64,000 nucleotides of DNA from Selenomonas ruminantium subsp. lactilytica TAM6421 (lineage in GTDB: Bacteria; Bacillota; Negativicutes; Selenomonadales; Selenomonadaceae): assembly GCF_000284095.1 (NCBI RefSeq), contig NC_017068.1, positions 1,426,001 through 1,490,000 of the forward strand, read 5' to 3'. The notes beneath the pieces are model-generated. The model had not been told where the DNA came from. It saw only the letters and a program-made list of their open reading frames with translations, and ran no database searches. The number at the start of each line of letters is the position of its first letter. Within the stretch, counting starts at the first letter, position 1. Both the position numbers and the translations under genes were made by a program. This document shows positions 1 to 7,644 of the stretch, piece by piece.

Positions 1-141
1 CAGACGGATATGTGGCGCTACCAGACCAATACCATGGATCAGAGCCATGATACGGTAGTATCGCCCGGAGATAAAGTTTTTTCATATGGAATGAACAGGT
101 TAGGCTGGCCGTATGAAGTGCGGGAATTCTGGGTATATTGA
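1..141 (+). CDS. C-terminal end of an unidentified gene
   Basis: The first reading frame is open from base 1 to a TGA at 139-141 and gives 46 residues ending in REFWVY. The fragment is rich in aromatic residues. A strong hairpin terminator follows about 75 bases later, which supports a real gene end here. The rest of the gene lies outside the window and no family can be recognised from this tail. Confidence 0.5.
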   Translation, partial: QTDMWRYQTNTMDQSHDTVVSPGDKVFSYGMNRLGWPYEVREFWVY

Positions 142-214
142 GAGTCGGTAATGGCAAAAGGCTATAAGCAACGGTCTATGTTATAGGTTGCAGCTTTAGG
201 TGGCGGAGTATTAC

Positions 215-258
215 AACAAGAAAAGGTCATTCAACTAAACGAATGACCTTTTCTTGTT
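215..258. terminator. Bidirectional intrinsic terminator
   Basis: A perfect 18-bp inverted repeat (215-232 and 241-258) with an 8-base loop has an A-rich left outer arm and a T-rich right outer arm. It therefore works as a terminator in both directions. It separates the plus-strand gene ending at 141 from the minus-strand gene ending at 279. Confidence 0.85.
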
Positions 259-278
259 CAGATACTGACTATTGTGAT

Positions 279-536
279 TTAGGGATATATATCTGGACAC
301 ACATCATATACGGTTACATAATAGGTGTCGTCCTTGTGGATCATTTCCAAAACGACACCGACATCACCATTACTTGTCCATAAGCATTGAGGCCCTTCGC
401 TCGTAAGTACATCTGGATGTTCAGCCATCCACAGGAGAACTTCTCCGAGGCTGATACAAGGGCTGATCTTTTCGGATAGATTGTGCTTTAGGATAAACTT
501 GATGAGATTCGAATCAAAATTCATTTGAATTTTCAT
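279..536 (-). CDS. Hypothetical 85-aa protein
   Basis: An 85-residue acidic protein with no family that I recognise. The start is supported by an AAAGGGG ribosome binding site 8-9 bases before the ATG on the minus strand, and the stop is followed by the bidirectional terminator at 215-258. The sequence is a plausible small globular protein with a hydrophobic patch (GEVLLWMAEHP) and a C-terminal half rich in Asp, Tyr and Val. About 160 bases upstream lies a minus-strand consensus -10 box next to a copy of the regional palindrome, so it may belong to the same regulon as the plus-strand operons. No function can be assigned. Confidence 0.6.
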   Translation of the reverse strand: MKIQMNFDSNLIKFILKHNLSEKISPCISLGEVLLWMAEHPDVLTSEGPQCLWTSNGDVGVVLEMIHKDDTYYVTVYDVCPDIYP

Positions 537-696
537 AAAAATACCCCTTTCTAAAGAGAACGATGATTTACAAATAGGCAGACTGATGCCAGTCTCCTAT
601 TTGTCCATTAAAATTTTCAGCAGTTTTTCATATGAGAAACTGTGATACTGTCTCCTAAAAAGAGGATTATTGCCTGTATTTCGTTTTATGCGTGTT

Positions 697-740
697 ATTA
701 TAGCAGATTTTTGAGATGATTGGTAGCCTGGCAGGCAACT
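697..740 (-). promoter_or_regulatory. Palindrome copy A with minus-strand extended -10 promoter
   Basis: Bases 722-740 read GGTAGCCTGGCAGGCAACT, a two-mismatch copy of the regional palindrome. On the minus strand a TGC-TATAAT extended -10 box lies at 702-697, 19 bases from the palindrome, pointing to the gene at 279-536. The same site would also lie in the leader of the plus-strand regulator at 814, where it could act as an autoregulatory operator. Confidence 0.55.
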
Positions 741-813
741 TATGAAAAAATTTTCGTTGGAGCGCTGGGGATATATCTGATGAACATAGATGTTAGGAAA
801 TGGGGGATGCAGC

Positions 814-1362
814 ATGTTGACGCAAAGCGTAATTGATGATTTGAAGCAATATTTGGCACTTCATTATCGGCCGGAGGGAGCCAAAATACGGGCATTTGAG
901 CAGGAGAATGAAAGTAGCCATAATAATGCAGCTCCCATAGGTGCATTGGTGGCCGCTGTTATAAGTTCAGATTTCTTCAAGGGGCTTGAACGCTTGGTTT
1001 CCAAGCTGGATATGACCTTTTCAGAAAAATTGATGTGGTGGATTGAGAAAAAGGGGCGTAAGCCAGTAGAGATTTACAGTAAGGTGGGAATCAGCAAATC
1101 GCATTTTGCAAAAATTAGAAATAATATCCAATACCATCCCACAAAAGAAACTGTACTAGCCTTTGTGGTAGCACTTCATTTGTCTTTGGAAGAGGCTGCT
1201 GACTTGTTGAAAAGGGCTGGTTACGCATTGTCTGAAAGCTGCCTCAACGATATGATCGTTGCGTATTTTCTCCAGGCAGGCCGTTATAACATAGATGAAG
1301 TTAACGATGCCTTAGATTTACATGGCTGCAAGCCATTGACCAACTGGCGTGAGAGCAAATAA
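814..1362 (+). CDS. XRE-type helix-turn-helix regulator (copy 1)
   Basis: A 182-aa DNA-binding protein. Roughly residues 67-145 form a helix-turn-helix domain (EIYSKVGISKSHFAKIR is the HTH core), followed by a conserved C-terminal tail with NID..N..LDL.G...LTNWR. A paralogue with the same layout lies at 6999. I chose the ATG at 814 over one at 790 because GGGGGA lies 7 bases before it. The palindrome copies at 722 and 1373 flank the gene, and a likely target promoter follows only 10 bases after its stop codon. It is the best candidate, with its paralogue, for the protein that binds the regional palindrome. That link is inferred from location only. Confidence 0.8.
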   Translation: MLTQSVIDDLKQYLALHYRPEGAKIRAFEQENESSHNNAAPIGALVAAVISSDFFKGLERLVSKLDMTFSEKLMWWIEKKGRKPVEIYSKVGISKSHFAKIRNNIQYHPTKETVLAFVVALHLSLEEAADLLKRAGYALSESCLNDMIVAYFLQAGRYNIDEVNDALDLHGCKPLTNWRESK

Positions 1363-1372
1363 AAATTTCAAA

Positions 1373-1417
1373 GGTTGCCTGCCAGGATACCACCTATCGT
1401 GAAAATCCCTGTATAAT
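1373..1417 (+). promoter_or_regulatory. Palindrome copy B plus -10 box of the 1465 operon
   Basis: GGTTGCCTGCCAGGATACC (1373-1391) is followed by exactly 20 bases and then a perfect TATAAT at 1412-1417. No good -35 box is present; the end of the palindrome overlaps where it would be. This suggests activation by a protein bound to the palindrome. The gene at 1465 follows. Confidence 0.7.
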
Positions 1418-1464
1418 CTAAATCATTAAGAGGATGACAGGTTATTGACGAGGAGGAGATTTTC

Positions 1465-1878
1465 ATGTTCTGGAATTTTTTGATTGGTGGAGTAGTAGGC
1501 TGGACGCTGGCAAACATTATGAAGTCAGAGACAGATGCGTCTGATAAAGAAGAATTAACGCCGGAAGAAGCCTTGGACGTGTTAGTGAGAGATATCCGCA
1601 ATAATGCGCAGTGGGCGATGGATGAATGCACTACGGATGCGGAACGTGAAGCAGTCTATGCTGAGGTAAAGGCATCTGTTCGCAAACTACAGGTTGTTTT
1701 GCAGGAAAAAGGGGAAGAAATCATTGCAGATTTGCGGGCACAAGCTGCTGGAGCTCCCAGCAAGGAAGAGGTAGCGGAATCTGTAGAAAATAGGGTGGAG
1801 GAATTTAAAACGAAAATGGATGGTTTGAACGATACGCTGAATAAAACACTTTCAGATTTAAAACCTGCAGTTATGTAA
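1465..1878 (+). CDS. Membrane-anchored coiled-coil protein (copy 1)
   Basis: A 137-aa protein with a hydrophobic N-terminus (FWNFLIGGVVGWTLANIM, about residues 2-19) that looks like a single membrane anchor, followed by a charged, mostly helical cytoplasmic part. A paralogue at 14973 shares the layout and the motif WAM.ECTTD.ERE.VYAEV...L. Both are the first gene of an operon behind the same palindrome promoter, and the second one leads straight into a kinase-VWA-PP2C set. The start has a very strong GGAGGAG site. I know no named family. A role as membrane adaptor for the signalling system is inferred from position. Confidence 0.75.
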   Translation: MFWNFLIGGVVGWTLANIMKSETDASDKEELTPEEALDVLVRDIRNNAQWAMDECTTDAEREAVYAEVKASVRKLQVVLQEKGEEIIADLRAQAAGAPSKEEVAESVENRVEEFKTKMDGLNDTLNKTLSDLKPAVM

Positions 1879-1899
1879 GAGTAATGGTGGATGATATTT

Positions 1900-1938
1900 G
1901 TGATTTTGTACAGGCCATATTTGCCTGTGCAAAATCAC
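1900..1938 (+). other. Long stable hairpin between two operon genes
   Basis: A 16-bp stem (1900-1915 with 1923-1938, one G-U pair) and a 7-base loop lie between the stop at 1878 and the next ribosome binding site. No T-run follows, so it is not a standard terminator. It may protect or process the mRNA. Confidence 0.6.
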
Positions 1939-1954
1939 GCTTCTAGAGGAGAAA

Positions 1955-2428
1955 ATGGCCATGGAAACGGATTTTTTGTTAAAAGGGAAGGCAGCTTATA
2001 ACGCGGGAAAGTACGAAATGGCAATAGACTGCTATGAGCAAGCAATTGCAAAAGGCAATGCAGAGGCAATGTATTTGGCTGCTTGTATGTATCAGTCTGG
2101 TATTGGTGTTGCAAAGGATATTGAAAAATCGAGAAAACTATTCAGACAAGCTTCTGATGAAGGTGAAGATAGAGCGAAAAATGCGTTGTTATTGATAGAA
2201 AATTCACTCGCCGTTCACCGGCGTGTTTATATAGCAGAGGCCTGCGATTTGCGGAAAAAAGGTAAGTATAAAGAAGCTATGGATGAATTTCGCTCTATGG
2301 CTGGAGAATACGCTATACCCGATGAATACACTGCAGAGTGTATGTACTGGATAGGAGTAATGTATAAATTGGGGCAAGGTGTAACAAAGGATGAAAAAAG
2401 GCAAAAGAATGGTTTGAAAAATCTGTAG
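1955..2428 (+). CDS. Sel1-repeat N-terminal part of a frameshifted gene
   Basis: Residues about 1-150 contain Sel1/TPR-like helical repeats (AMYLAACMYQSGIGVAKD, then CMYWIGVMYKLGQGVTKDE). The last repeat breaks in a run of six A at 2394-2399. One base slip backwards there continues in the other frame as KKAKEWFEKSVELGYWKA, which is the expected end of a Sel1 repeat, and runs into the ORF at 2458. This half therefore belongs to one larger Sel1-HPr-HAD protein, split either by a mutation or by programmed slippage on the A-run. Two in-frame ATGs exist (1955 and 1961). The AGAGGAG site fits 1961 slightly better. Confidence 0.75.
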   Translation: MAMETDFLLKGKAAYNAGKYEMAIDCYEQAIAKGNAEAMYLAACMYQSGIGVAKDIEKSRKLFRQASDEGEDRAKNALLLIENSLAVHRRVYIAEACDLRKKGKYKEAMDEFRSMAGEYAIPDEYTAECMYWIGVMYKLGQGVTKDEKRQKNGLKNL

Positions 2429-2457
2429 AACTTGGCTATTGGAAGGCGATAAAGGAA

Positions 2458-3249
2458 TTGAAACTGGACAAAATAAGGCCTGTGCTCGTATGTGAAGGAA
2501 ACAGGTCTAAAGCTACATCACTAGTTTATAATGAATGTGGATTTGCAAGTGATACGGTAGCAAAGAATTTTTGTAAAATAGTCAGAAAATTCAAATCAAA
2601 GATAGAAATGCACTCTAAAGGTAAAATCGTAGATGCCAAGAATATTATGATGGTTATGGTGGTAGGAGGATTGCAGGGAAATAAAATAGAGATTTGTGCG
2701 GAAGGTGAAGATTCACAACAGGCCGTAAAATCCTTGGCTAATTATCTGTTCAGTATAAGGCCCAAGGATTATATAAACGTTATTTTTTTAGACGTGGATG
2801 GTGTATTAAATTCTGCAAAAGACGGATATTCTATTAAATTATCCACAGATTTACATCTAAAGCTGTTAAAACGAATTGTAAAGGCTACAAAGGCGAAGAT
2901 TGTTTTGTCATCATCATGGAGAATAGGCTGGACTCCTGCCAGTAGGAATCTTCTAAATCGATTTAAGGATTTTGGCTTGGAAATTATGGATTGTACTCCC
3001 AAACTTCCTGAGTCGTGTCGTGGCGATGAAATCAAGCAATGGCTGAATGATAGTGAGTATGAGATTGGACGTTTTGTCATTTTGGATGATGAAGCTGACA
3101 TGGCAGAATTTACAGCTGCTAATCTTGTACAAACAGATACTAAGGTGGGCTTGCAGGAAAAGGATGCTATTAGGTGCATAAAGATGCTAAAAGGTCATTA
3201 TAGGGATGGATCTACTTCCAGTTTGAGTAAAAATCCATTTAAAATTTAG
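2458..3249 (+). CDS. HPr-like plus HAD-phosphatase C-terminal part of the frameshifted gene
   Basis: This frame is the continuation of the Sel1 protein at 1955 and the homologous sequence starts near 2398. If translated alone it would need the TTG at 2458. Residues about 15-100 resemble HPr of the phosphotransferase system (KIEMHSKGKIVDAKNIMMVM and the following EGEDSQQAV segment), but the active-site His region is replaced by GFASDTVA, so phosphate transfer is unlikely. Residues about 103-215 form a HAD domain of the type found in Swiss-Army-Knife RNA repair proteins, with FLDVDGVLN (nucleophile Asp), SSSWR and ILDDEADM. The HAD active site looks intact. The substrate is unknown. It lies in the palindrome-controlled operon between the coiled-coil protein and the PcfJ-like gene. 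Confidence 0.7.
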   Translation: MKLDKIRPVLVCEGNRSKATSLVYNECGFASDTVAKNFCKIVRKFKSKIEMHSKGKIVDAKNIMMVMVVGGLQGNKIEICAEGEDSQQAVKSLANYLFSIRPKDYINVIFLDVDGVLNSAKDGYSIKLSTDLHLKLLKRIVKATKAKIVLSSSWRIGWTPASRNLLNRFKDFGLEIMDCTPKLPESCRGDEIKQWLNDSEYEIGRFVILDDEADMAEFTAANLVQTDTKVGLQEKDAIRCIKMLKGHYRDGSTSSLSKNPFKI

Positions 3250-3285
3250 TAATAATACGGCATATTGTTTGATTGAGTGTGAGTT

Positions 3286-3483
3286 ATGTCAATGATTGGC
3301 AAAATTGGTCATGATTTTCTGGCGAAGGGTCTAGAATATGGATGTAAACGAGAAGTTTACCACCAAGTACTTCAGGAAGAACGGTGGCTGGATGCTGAAA
3401 TGAACGCAGGTGATGGTTGAGCAGCGATTACACAAGGCTGTTTATGTTATTATGGTGCAGCACGCTGGGAGGAAATTGTTGAT
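3286..3483 (+). pseudogene. Possible PcfJ-like remnant
   Basis: A 44-codon ORF (3286-3420) contains LAKGLEYGCKREVYHQVLQE, which resembles the C-terminal segment ILDKGYTREVYDSILKD of the protein at 3617. It has no good ribosome binding site. The bases after its stop (AAITQGCLCYYG) vaguely echo the ITQALGYCN core of the PcfJ-like protein at 13360. The 3250-3560 stretch holds nothing else I recognise. It is most simply a decayed extra copy of a PcfJ-like gene. Confidence 0.35.
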
Positions 3484-3616
3484 TGATATGAGCAGAAAAA
3501 TGTCTTGCTAAAGATTAATAAGATGTAAAATATTAGATGAATAGAGAAATGACTGTGTAATGGACATTGGATTGTATCATAGTATAACATTTATATCCTG
3601 TATAGGAGTGGCGTTT

Positions 3617-4918
3617 ATGAAGGATAGAATTATTTGCTTTGATATAAACAAGAAAAAATGGGCAGCTATTGCTGATGATAGCATTGCTAATGAGAAACTA
3701 GACAAGCTCCCAGTTATGCTCTTTACTGAAGATGATGGCTTACATCTTTTATGGGATGGGGAAGATAATAAATGGAAAGTTGTAGCATGGTGTGAAGGAA
3801 TAGAAGCATATACTACTGATGCTAAATATGTACGAGGAATACCTGTATTATTAAGTGCAAAGGGGATGGAATGTGATCAGCTAATACCTATGTTTTGGTT
3901 AGTTAAATATCTTGCTGAGCGTGAGGCCGTCTTTGTCGGAGTGGAATTTGTAGAACTACGTCTAAAAGGAAGCGATGTCATACCGCAGATAGAAAAAATA
4001 CATAGAAGCAAGTACGGTAATTGCACCTTTAAAATGCGTACAGGCGCACATTATGTATACAAAGATTATCAAACTCCGCCATTAGAAGTGGTTAGGGAAG
4101 CTGCTCAGATGATGCAGGTAATAATAGAAAAAATGTATGGCAGAAAAACTGTGCTTACAGAAAAAGTTTTCTATCAAAAAGAGTTTCTGGAGGCATTTTG
4201 TTTTCAGCCATTTGAACCACAATGTTATCCGTTAAAGAAGATGATAAGCTTTTGGAATGAAATACCGCGAGATAGTTCGAGTGTTTACGAGTGTATTTGC
4301 GGAAGCTGGCAGATTTCACCACCACCTAAATTGAAAATAATCTATAGAGATTTTCCTCAAGCTCTGCCGATGTACCGAATATTGCGAGAATTAGGTTTTA
4401 AAGATTTTTCACTTATAGAAAAATTCTTTGCAATAGGAAAAATTGGCTCGCTGGAGATGGACGATTTTGTTAGTATGCCAGTGTTACGTGCTGGAATATG
4501 TATTGAAACAGATAATGGTATAAAGAAAAAAACGGAGACCTATGATGGGGATGGAGCGGCTTTTTCACAAGCTGAAATAGATGCGCTTTTAGATGGAGGG
4601 GGAATAGACGATAATAGTGATGATAATTGGAATAGGGAGATATATTACGCAAGTGATTATAAAAAATGGCATTGGATGAAAATGCTTGTATCATGGATGA
4701 TAAAAAAAAGAAGCGAAGATGTTGCGGCAAAGCATCTGATTAATTATTCGAATAATAAACCTTCTGTATGGTTAGATGATTTATCGCGAATTGTTAGAGC
4801 TGATTTTAATGATTTACCAAATGAGATATTAGAAATGATATTAGATAAAGGTTATACGCGTGAGGTGTATGATTCAATTTTGAAAGATTATGTGATTCGT
4901 AAATGTGTATGTCGATAA
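3617..4918 (+). CDS. PcfJ-like protein lacking the C-terminal core
   Basis: A 433-aa protein related along its length to the N-terminal two thirds of the PcfJ-like protein at 13360. The opening MKDRIICFDINKKKWA matches MDKRYFYYNAVDDVW, and the segment MYRILRELGFKDFSLIEKFF and the final ILDKGYTREVYDSI also match. It ends where the 13360 protein continues into the conserved PcfJ core, so the core is missing. ATG 3617 is preferred to 3560 because AGGAGTGG precedes it and because it aligns with the paralogue start. PcfJ domains were named from a conjugative plasmid and have no known activity. It precedes a second broken PcfJ copy and an FtsZ-like gene. Confidence 0.7.
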   Translation: MKDRIICFDINKKKWAAIADDSIANEKLDKLPVMLFTEDDGLHLLWDGEDNKWKVVAWCEGIEAYTTDAKYVRGIPVLLSAKGMECDQLIPMFWLVKYLAEREAVFVGVEFVELRLKGSDVIPQIEKIHRSKYGNCTFKMRTGAHYVYKDYQTPPLEVVREAAQMMQVIIEKMYGRKTVLTEKVFYQKEFLEAFCFQPFEPQCYPLKKMISFWNEIPRDSSSVYECICGSWQISPPPKLKIIYRDFPQALPMYRILRELGFKDFSLIEKFFAIGKIGSLEMDDFVSMPVLRAGICIETDNGIKKKTETYDGDGAAFSQAEIDALLDGGGIDDNSDDNWNREIYYASDYKKWHWMKMLVSWMIKKRSEDVAAKHLINYSNNKPSVWLDDLSRIVRADFNDLPNEILEMILDKGYTREVYDSILKDYVIRKCVCR

Positions 4919-4939
4919 AGAGTGATACGAGGAGGTAAA

Positions 4940-5167
4940 ATGAGGTATAAGAAGAAATTTTATTATTACAATGCCAAAGAAGATGTTTGGCAGAAGGAAT
5001 TATGCCTACAATTTTATTAGAATTATCGCTTGAGTGAGATAAAGTAGAGTATAGTTACACATGCTTTGGAGCATTGCAATCAAAAATTGCCGTTGGAGTA
5101 TCGTACAGTTATTGCGGAATGGATAAAAGAAACAAGATTTTCTATATACAATGAGTGGAGGAGTTAA
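4940..5167 (+). pseudogene. Internally deleted PcfJ-like gene
   Basis: Behind a perfect GAGGAGG site, an ATG at 4940 opens a 26-codon frame (YYYNAKEDVWQKELC) that matches the start of the 13360 protein. It stops at 5020. About 50 bases on, a frame ending at 5167 reads ALEHCNQKLPLEYRTVIAEW, which matches the end of the same protein. The central 430 or so codons are gone. This is a clear internal deletion that has kept both ends. The tail overlaps the ribosome binding site of the next gene. Confidence 0.8.
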
Positions 5168-5168
5168 A

Positions 5169-5906
5169 ATGTTTGAGATGGAAAATCTGAACAAAGAATT
5201 ATGTAATCTTAGAGTGGCATTTATAGGAAAAACAGCTGATATATTGAGTGAAAAGACCTTTTCTAAAGAGTTCAAATTGTTAGATGGCGATCCTTTAGTA
5301 TCGTCATCATGGAAATCTGTTGATATTGGTTTTATCGTTGGTGATGCTGAAAAGGAAGAGGATGTAAATAATCTAAAGAAAGCAGTGGAGGCTGCTAAAA
5401 AGACATCCATACAGGTATTGATTCCTATATTAATTTCTGTAGAAAATGTAGAAGTGTCAGCACCTTTATTAGCTATAAATCCTGAAAATTATACGGATAA
5501 ATCTGAGTTGTATAATAGTATCTATTATGCTATTAAAGCGATAAATGATGTTGTTTGCCTTCCGGGGTTAGTGAATCTGGATATTCATGATGTAATGGAT
5601 GTTTGTAATGATAAAACTAGTTTATTATGTTCTGTGGGAGAAGCTAAGGGTGAAAACGCAAGCAAGCTTGCTGCCGTGGATGCCATAAATAAAATAGTTA
5701 AGCATAATAAAAATGCTCAGAATGCAGGCAAAGATGTTATGATGAATGTTATTGGCAGTGAAGATAACATAAGCATGTATGAAATAATGGAAGCTAGTGA
5801 GGTAGTATATGATTGGATGAAAGATAAGAGCGGAAATATCATTTGGGGTGCGTCAATAGATAATTCGTTGGACGTAGTACGTGTATTAATTTTAATGGGG
5901 AAATAA
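5169..5906 (+). CDS. Degenerate FtsZ-like protein without GTP-binding motifs
   Basis: A 245-aa protein whose C-terminal half follows FtsZ closely: GLVNLDIHDVMDV (T7 loop), SVGEAKGENAS, MMNVIGSEDNISMYEIMEA and the final VRVLIL strand. The N-terminal half keeps the strand pattern (LRVAFIG, VDIGFIVGDA, QVLIPILIS) but has lost the glycine-rich GGGGxN and GGxTGTG loops, so it should not bind GTP by itself. The catalytic Asn-x-Asp-x-x-Asp of the T7 loop is intact. The start at 5169 has GGAGGAG 5 bases before it. A second FtsZ-like protein at 12371 has the opposite pattern, so the two may form a mixed polymer. Function unknown. Confidence 0.8.
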   Translation: MFEMENLNKELCNLRVAFIGKTADILSEKTFSKEFKLLDGDPLVSSSWKSVDIGFIVGDAEKEEDVNNLKKAVEAAKKTSIQVLIPILISVENVEVSAPLLAINPENYTDKSELYNSIYYAIKAINDVVCLPGLVNLDIHDVMDVCNDKTSLLCSVGEAKGENASKLAAVDAINKIVKHNKNAQNAGKDVMMNVIGSEDNISMYEIMEASEVVYDWMKDKSGNIIWGASIDNSLDVVRVLILMGK

Positions 5907-5945
5907 ATACTGATGAAGAAAGGGTAGAGCAAAGGAGAGGTAAGG

Positions 5946-6815
5946 ATGACTTGTTTTATTCCACCAGAGTTTAGAGTGAAAAAAGAATTTGACGAAGAAA
6001 AGTTTTTCGAAGAATGTATGCGGGAATTTTCTAATATTCGCAGAGATTTACAGCTTGATGACGAAACGTTAAAAAAGGCACAGAGGAATCAACTTCTCGA
6101 GCGTTATACAAAGGATGTTATGAAAGGTTGTACAGTTGAGGGAATTAAAGAAATGGCTAAATCGGTCCCTGACTGTGATATGAATAAAGGATGGTGTTTT
6201 GGGAGTAGTTTTATATCATTTAGTCCATTACCTGTCTTTGATCCAACAGAAGAAAAAGTTAGGTGTATGATTATCTTTTATAGGGAAAAATGTGTTTTGT
6301 TGCGTGGAAGGATAGAACAGGTACAAGGCTTTGAAAGAATAATATGTGATAAGGAAAAGAAAGTAGCAGATGGTGATGTGGCAGCCATGTTTTTTCTTGG
6401 AAAAGCCTATGAAGAAGGCCGTATTTGTGTAAAGGATAAAGAAAAGTCACTGGCGTATTATCAGCAGGCAAAGGATACATGGGCAGGTTATTTATCTCGA
6501 CGATATGAAAAGTGGCTGGATAAGGCAGTGCAAGATAGTGGCTTGGAAATGATAGGACGTATTGGCCGGGAATATATAGCAGGAAATTTTGCACAGACAG
6601 CTAAAAAGAATCGTGACAGCAAATTGAAGAAAGAAGTTAAGTGGCTGACCAAAGCCATAGATGATGGTGATGGCTGGGCTGCTTTTACCAAAGGGAATAT
6701 CTGTTTCTATGGATATGGCAGATGGGGAACAAGAAAAAAGGAAGCATATAATAATTACTTGAAGGCCGCAAAATCTAAAGATTCAATATATGCAATGGAA
6801 TTAGGAGAATTTTGA
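5946..6815 (+). CDS. Sel1-like repeat protein
   Basis: A 289-aa soluble helical protein. Residues about 130-165 (DVAAMFFLGKAYEEGRI, then a KEKSLAYYQQAK segment) and 235-285 (GWAAFTKGNICFYGYG, then EAYNNYLKAAK) are Sel1-type repeats, which usually act as protein-protein scaffolds. The N-terminal 120 residues are charged, with a central Cys-containing segment and no family I know. It is the last gene of the palindrome-B operon; GGAGAGG precedes the ATG and a hairpin terminator follows. It likely scaffolds the operon's other products, but that is inference from the repeat type. Confidence 0.7.
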   Translation: MTCFIPPEFRVKKEFDEEKFFEECMREFSNIRRDLQLDDETLKKAQRNQLLERYTKDVMKGCTVEGIKEMAKSVPDCDMNKGWCFGSSFISFSPLPVFDPTEEKVRCMIIFYREKCVLLRGRIEQVQGFERIICDKEKKVADGDVAAMFFLGKAYEEGRICVKDKEKSLAYYQQAKDTWAGYLSRRYEKWLDKAVQDSGLEMIGRIGREYIAGNFAQTAKKNRDSKLKKEVKWLTKAIDDGDGWAAFTKGNICFYGYGRWGTRKKEAYNNYLKAAKSKDSIYAMELGEF

Positions 6816-6844
6816 GGACAAATTAATTCTGCGATGTTCAGTGT

Positions 6845-6893
6845 CCACCGGAGAACTTGTTGAGACTACTACATTCTTCGGTGGCCGTTTTCT
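6845..6893 (+). terminator. Intrinsic terminator after the Sel1 gene
   Basis: An 11-bp stem with one mismatch (6845-6855 with 6874-6884) is followed by CCGTTTTCTT. It ends the operon that starts at 1465. Confidence 0.6.
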
Positions 6894-6946
6894 TAGATGA
6901 CAGGTGTAAAAGAGGATTTTTGTCGGGGATGGCGAATAACAAGCAG

Positions 6947-6967
6947 TATAATATATGTTAGGCAACC
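6947..6967 (+). promoter_or_regulatory. Promoter with operator half-site before regulator copy 2
   Basis: A TATAAT box at 6947-6952 is followed 7 bases later by AGGCAACC (6960-6967), one complete arm of the regional palindrome. Here the site would cover the transcription start, the position expected of a repressor site, which suggests autoregulation of the gene at 6999. Confidence 0.5.
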
Positions 6968-6998
6968 CGTGAGTAGATGGGAAACGGGGGGATGTGAG

Positions 6999-7529
6999 AT
7001 GATGAGCAGCGAAGATGAGGTGCTTAGTCGAGAACTGGATATATACATTAGAAAGCACCTACATCCGGAGGGAATAAAACTTAGGGATTTCTTGAATCTT
7101 GGTGGGCAATATGGCGCTGCCCCCAATATAGGTGGGGCAAAGTGGGCACTGGAGTTTCTGTTAAAGAATCTGGAACTTACTTTTTCAGAGAGGCTGGTTG
7201 AGATTATTGAAGAAAAGGGACGTAAGCCTTCAGAAATATACACTAAGGCAGGGATTACAAAGACACACTTCTCTAAGATTAGATCAGATAAGGATTATCA
7301 TCCAACCAAGGAAACAGCGCTGGCTTTTGCTATTGCCCTGCATTTGGATTTAAGGGAAACCAATGATCTGTTGCGTAGAGCTGGTTATTCCATATCTCAT
7401 AGCCATGAGAGTGACCTTATTGTGGAATTTTATATCAAAAAGGGTATCTATAATATTGATAGAATCAACAATCAACTGGATTTACGCGGCCACAAAACTC
7501 TGACAAACTGGCGTAAAATCAAGGATTGA
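6999..7529 (+). CDS. XRE-type helix-turn-helix regulator (copy 2)
   Basis: A 176-aa paralogue of the regulator at 814. Shared features are the opening YIRKHLHPEG (YLALHYRPEG in copy 1), the HTH EIYTKAGITKTHFSKIR, YHPTKET.LAF..ALHL, the RAGY segment and the tail NID..N.QLDL.G.KTLTNWR. The start at 6999 (ATGATG) has ACGGGGGGAT just before it. A full palindrome plus promoter for the next gene begins 15 bases after its stop. Both regulators are thus placed directly before a palindrome-controlled operon, which fits local transcription factors that read this site. Whether they differ in specificity cannot be seen. Confidence 0.8.
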   Translation: MMSSEDEVLSRELDIYIRKHLHPEGIKLRDFLNLGGQYGAAPNIGGAKWALEFLLKNLELTFSERLVEIIEEKGRKPSEIYTKAGITKTHFSKIRSDKDYHPTKETALAFAIALHLDLRETNDLLRRAGYSISHSHESDLIVEFYIKKGIYNIDRINNQLDLRGHKTLTNWRKIKD

Positions 7530-7543
7530 AAAATTTTTTTGAA

Positions 7544-7588
7544 GGTTGCCTAGCAGGCAACCTTTTAGCGCATATCCTGATATAGACT
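7544..7588 (+). promoter_or_regulatory. Palindrome copy C plus -10 box
   Basis: GGTTGCCTAGCAGGCAACC (7544-7562) has perfect 8-base arms. After exactly 20 bases comes TAGACT (7583-7588), a weaker -10 box. Because T-runs flank it and it lies just after a stop codon, it could double as a terminator for the regulator gene. Confidence 0.65.
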
Positions 7589-7644
7589 ATGTATCGTAGA
7601 AAACAGGCAAGACTGATTTTGATGACAAGGGGAGGCGTTGCATC

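Noticed and set aside
1-141. Left half of the interrupted DASS transporter at the window start
   Set aside because: The fragment is a C-terminus rich in polar and aromatic residues with no membrane segment.
597-946. Overlapping minus-strand ORFs upstream of regulator 1
   Set aside because: They lack ribosome binding sites, have biased low-complexity composition and overlap a promoter region and the well-supported regulator start.
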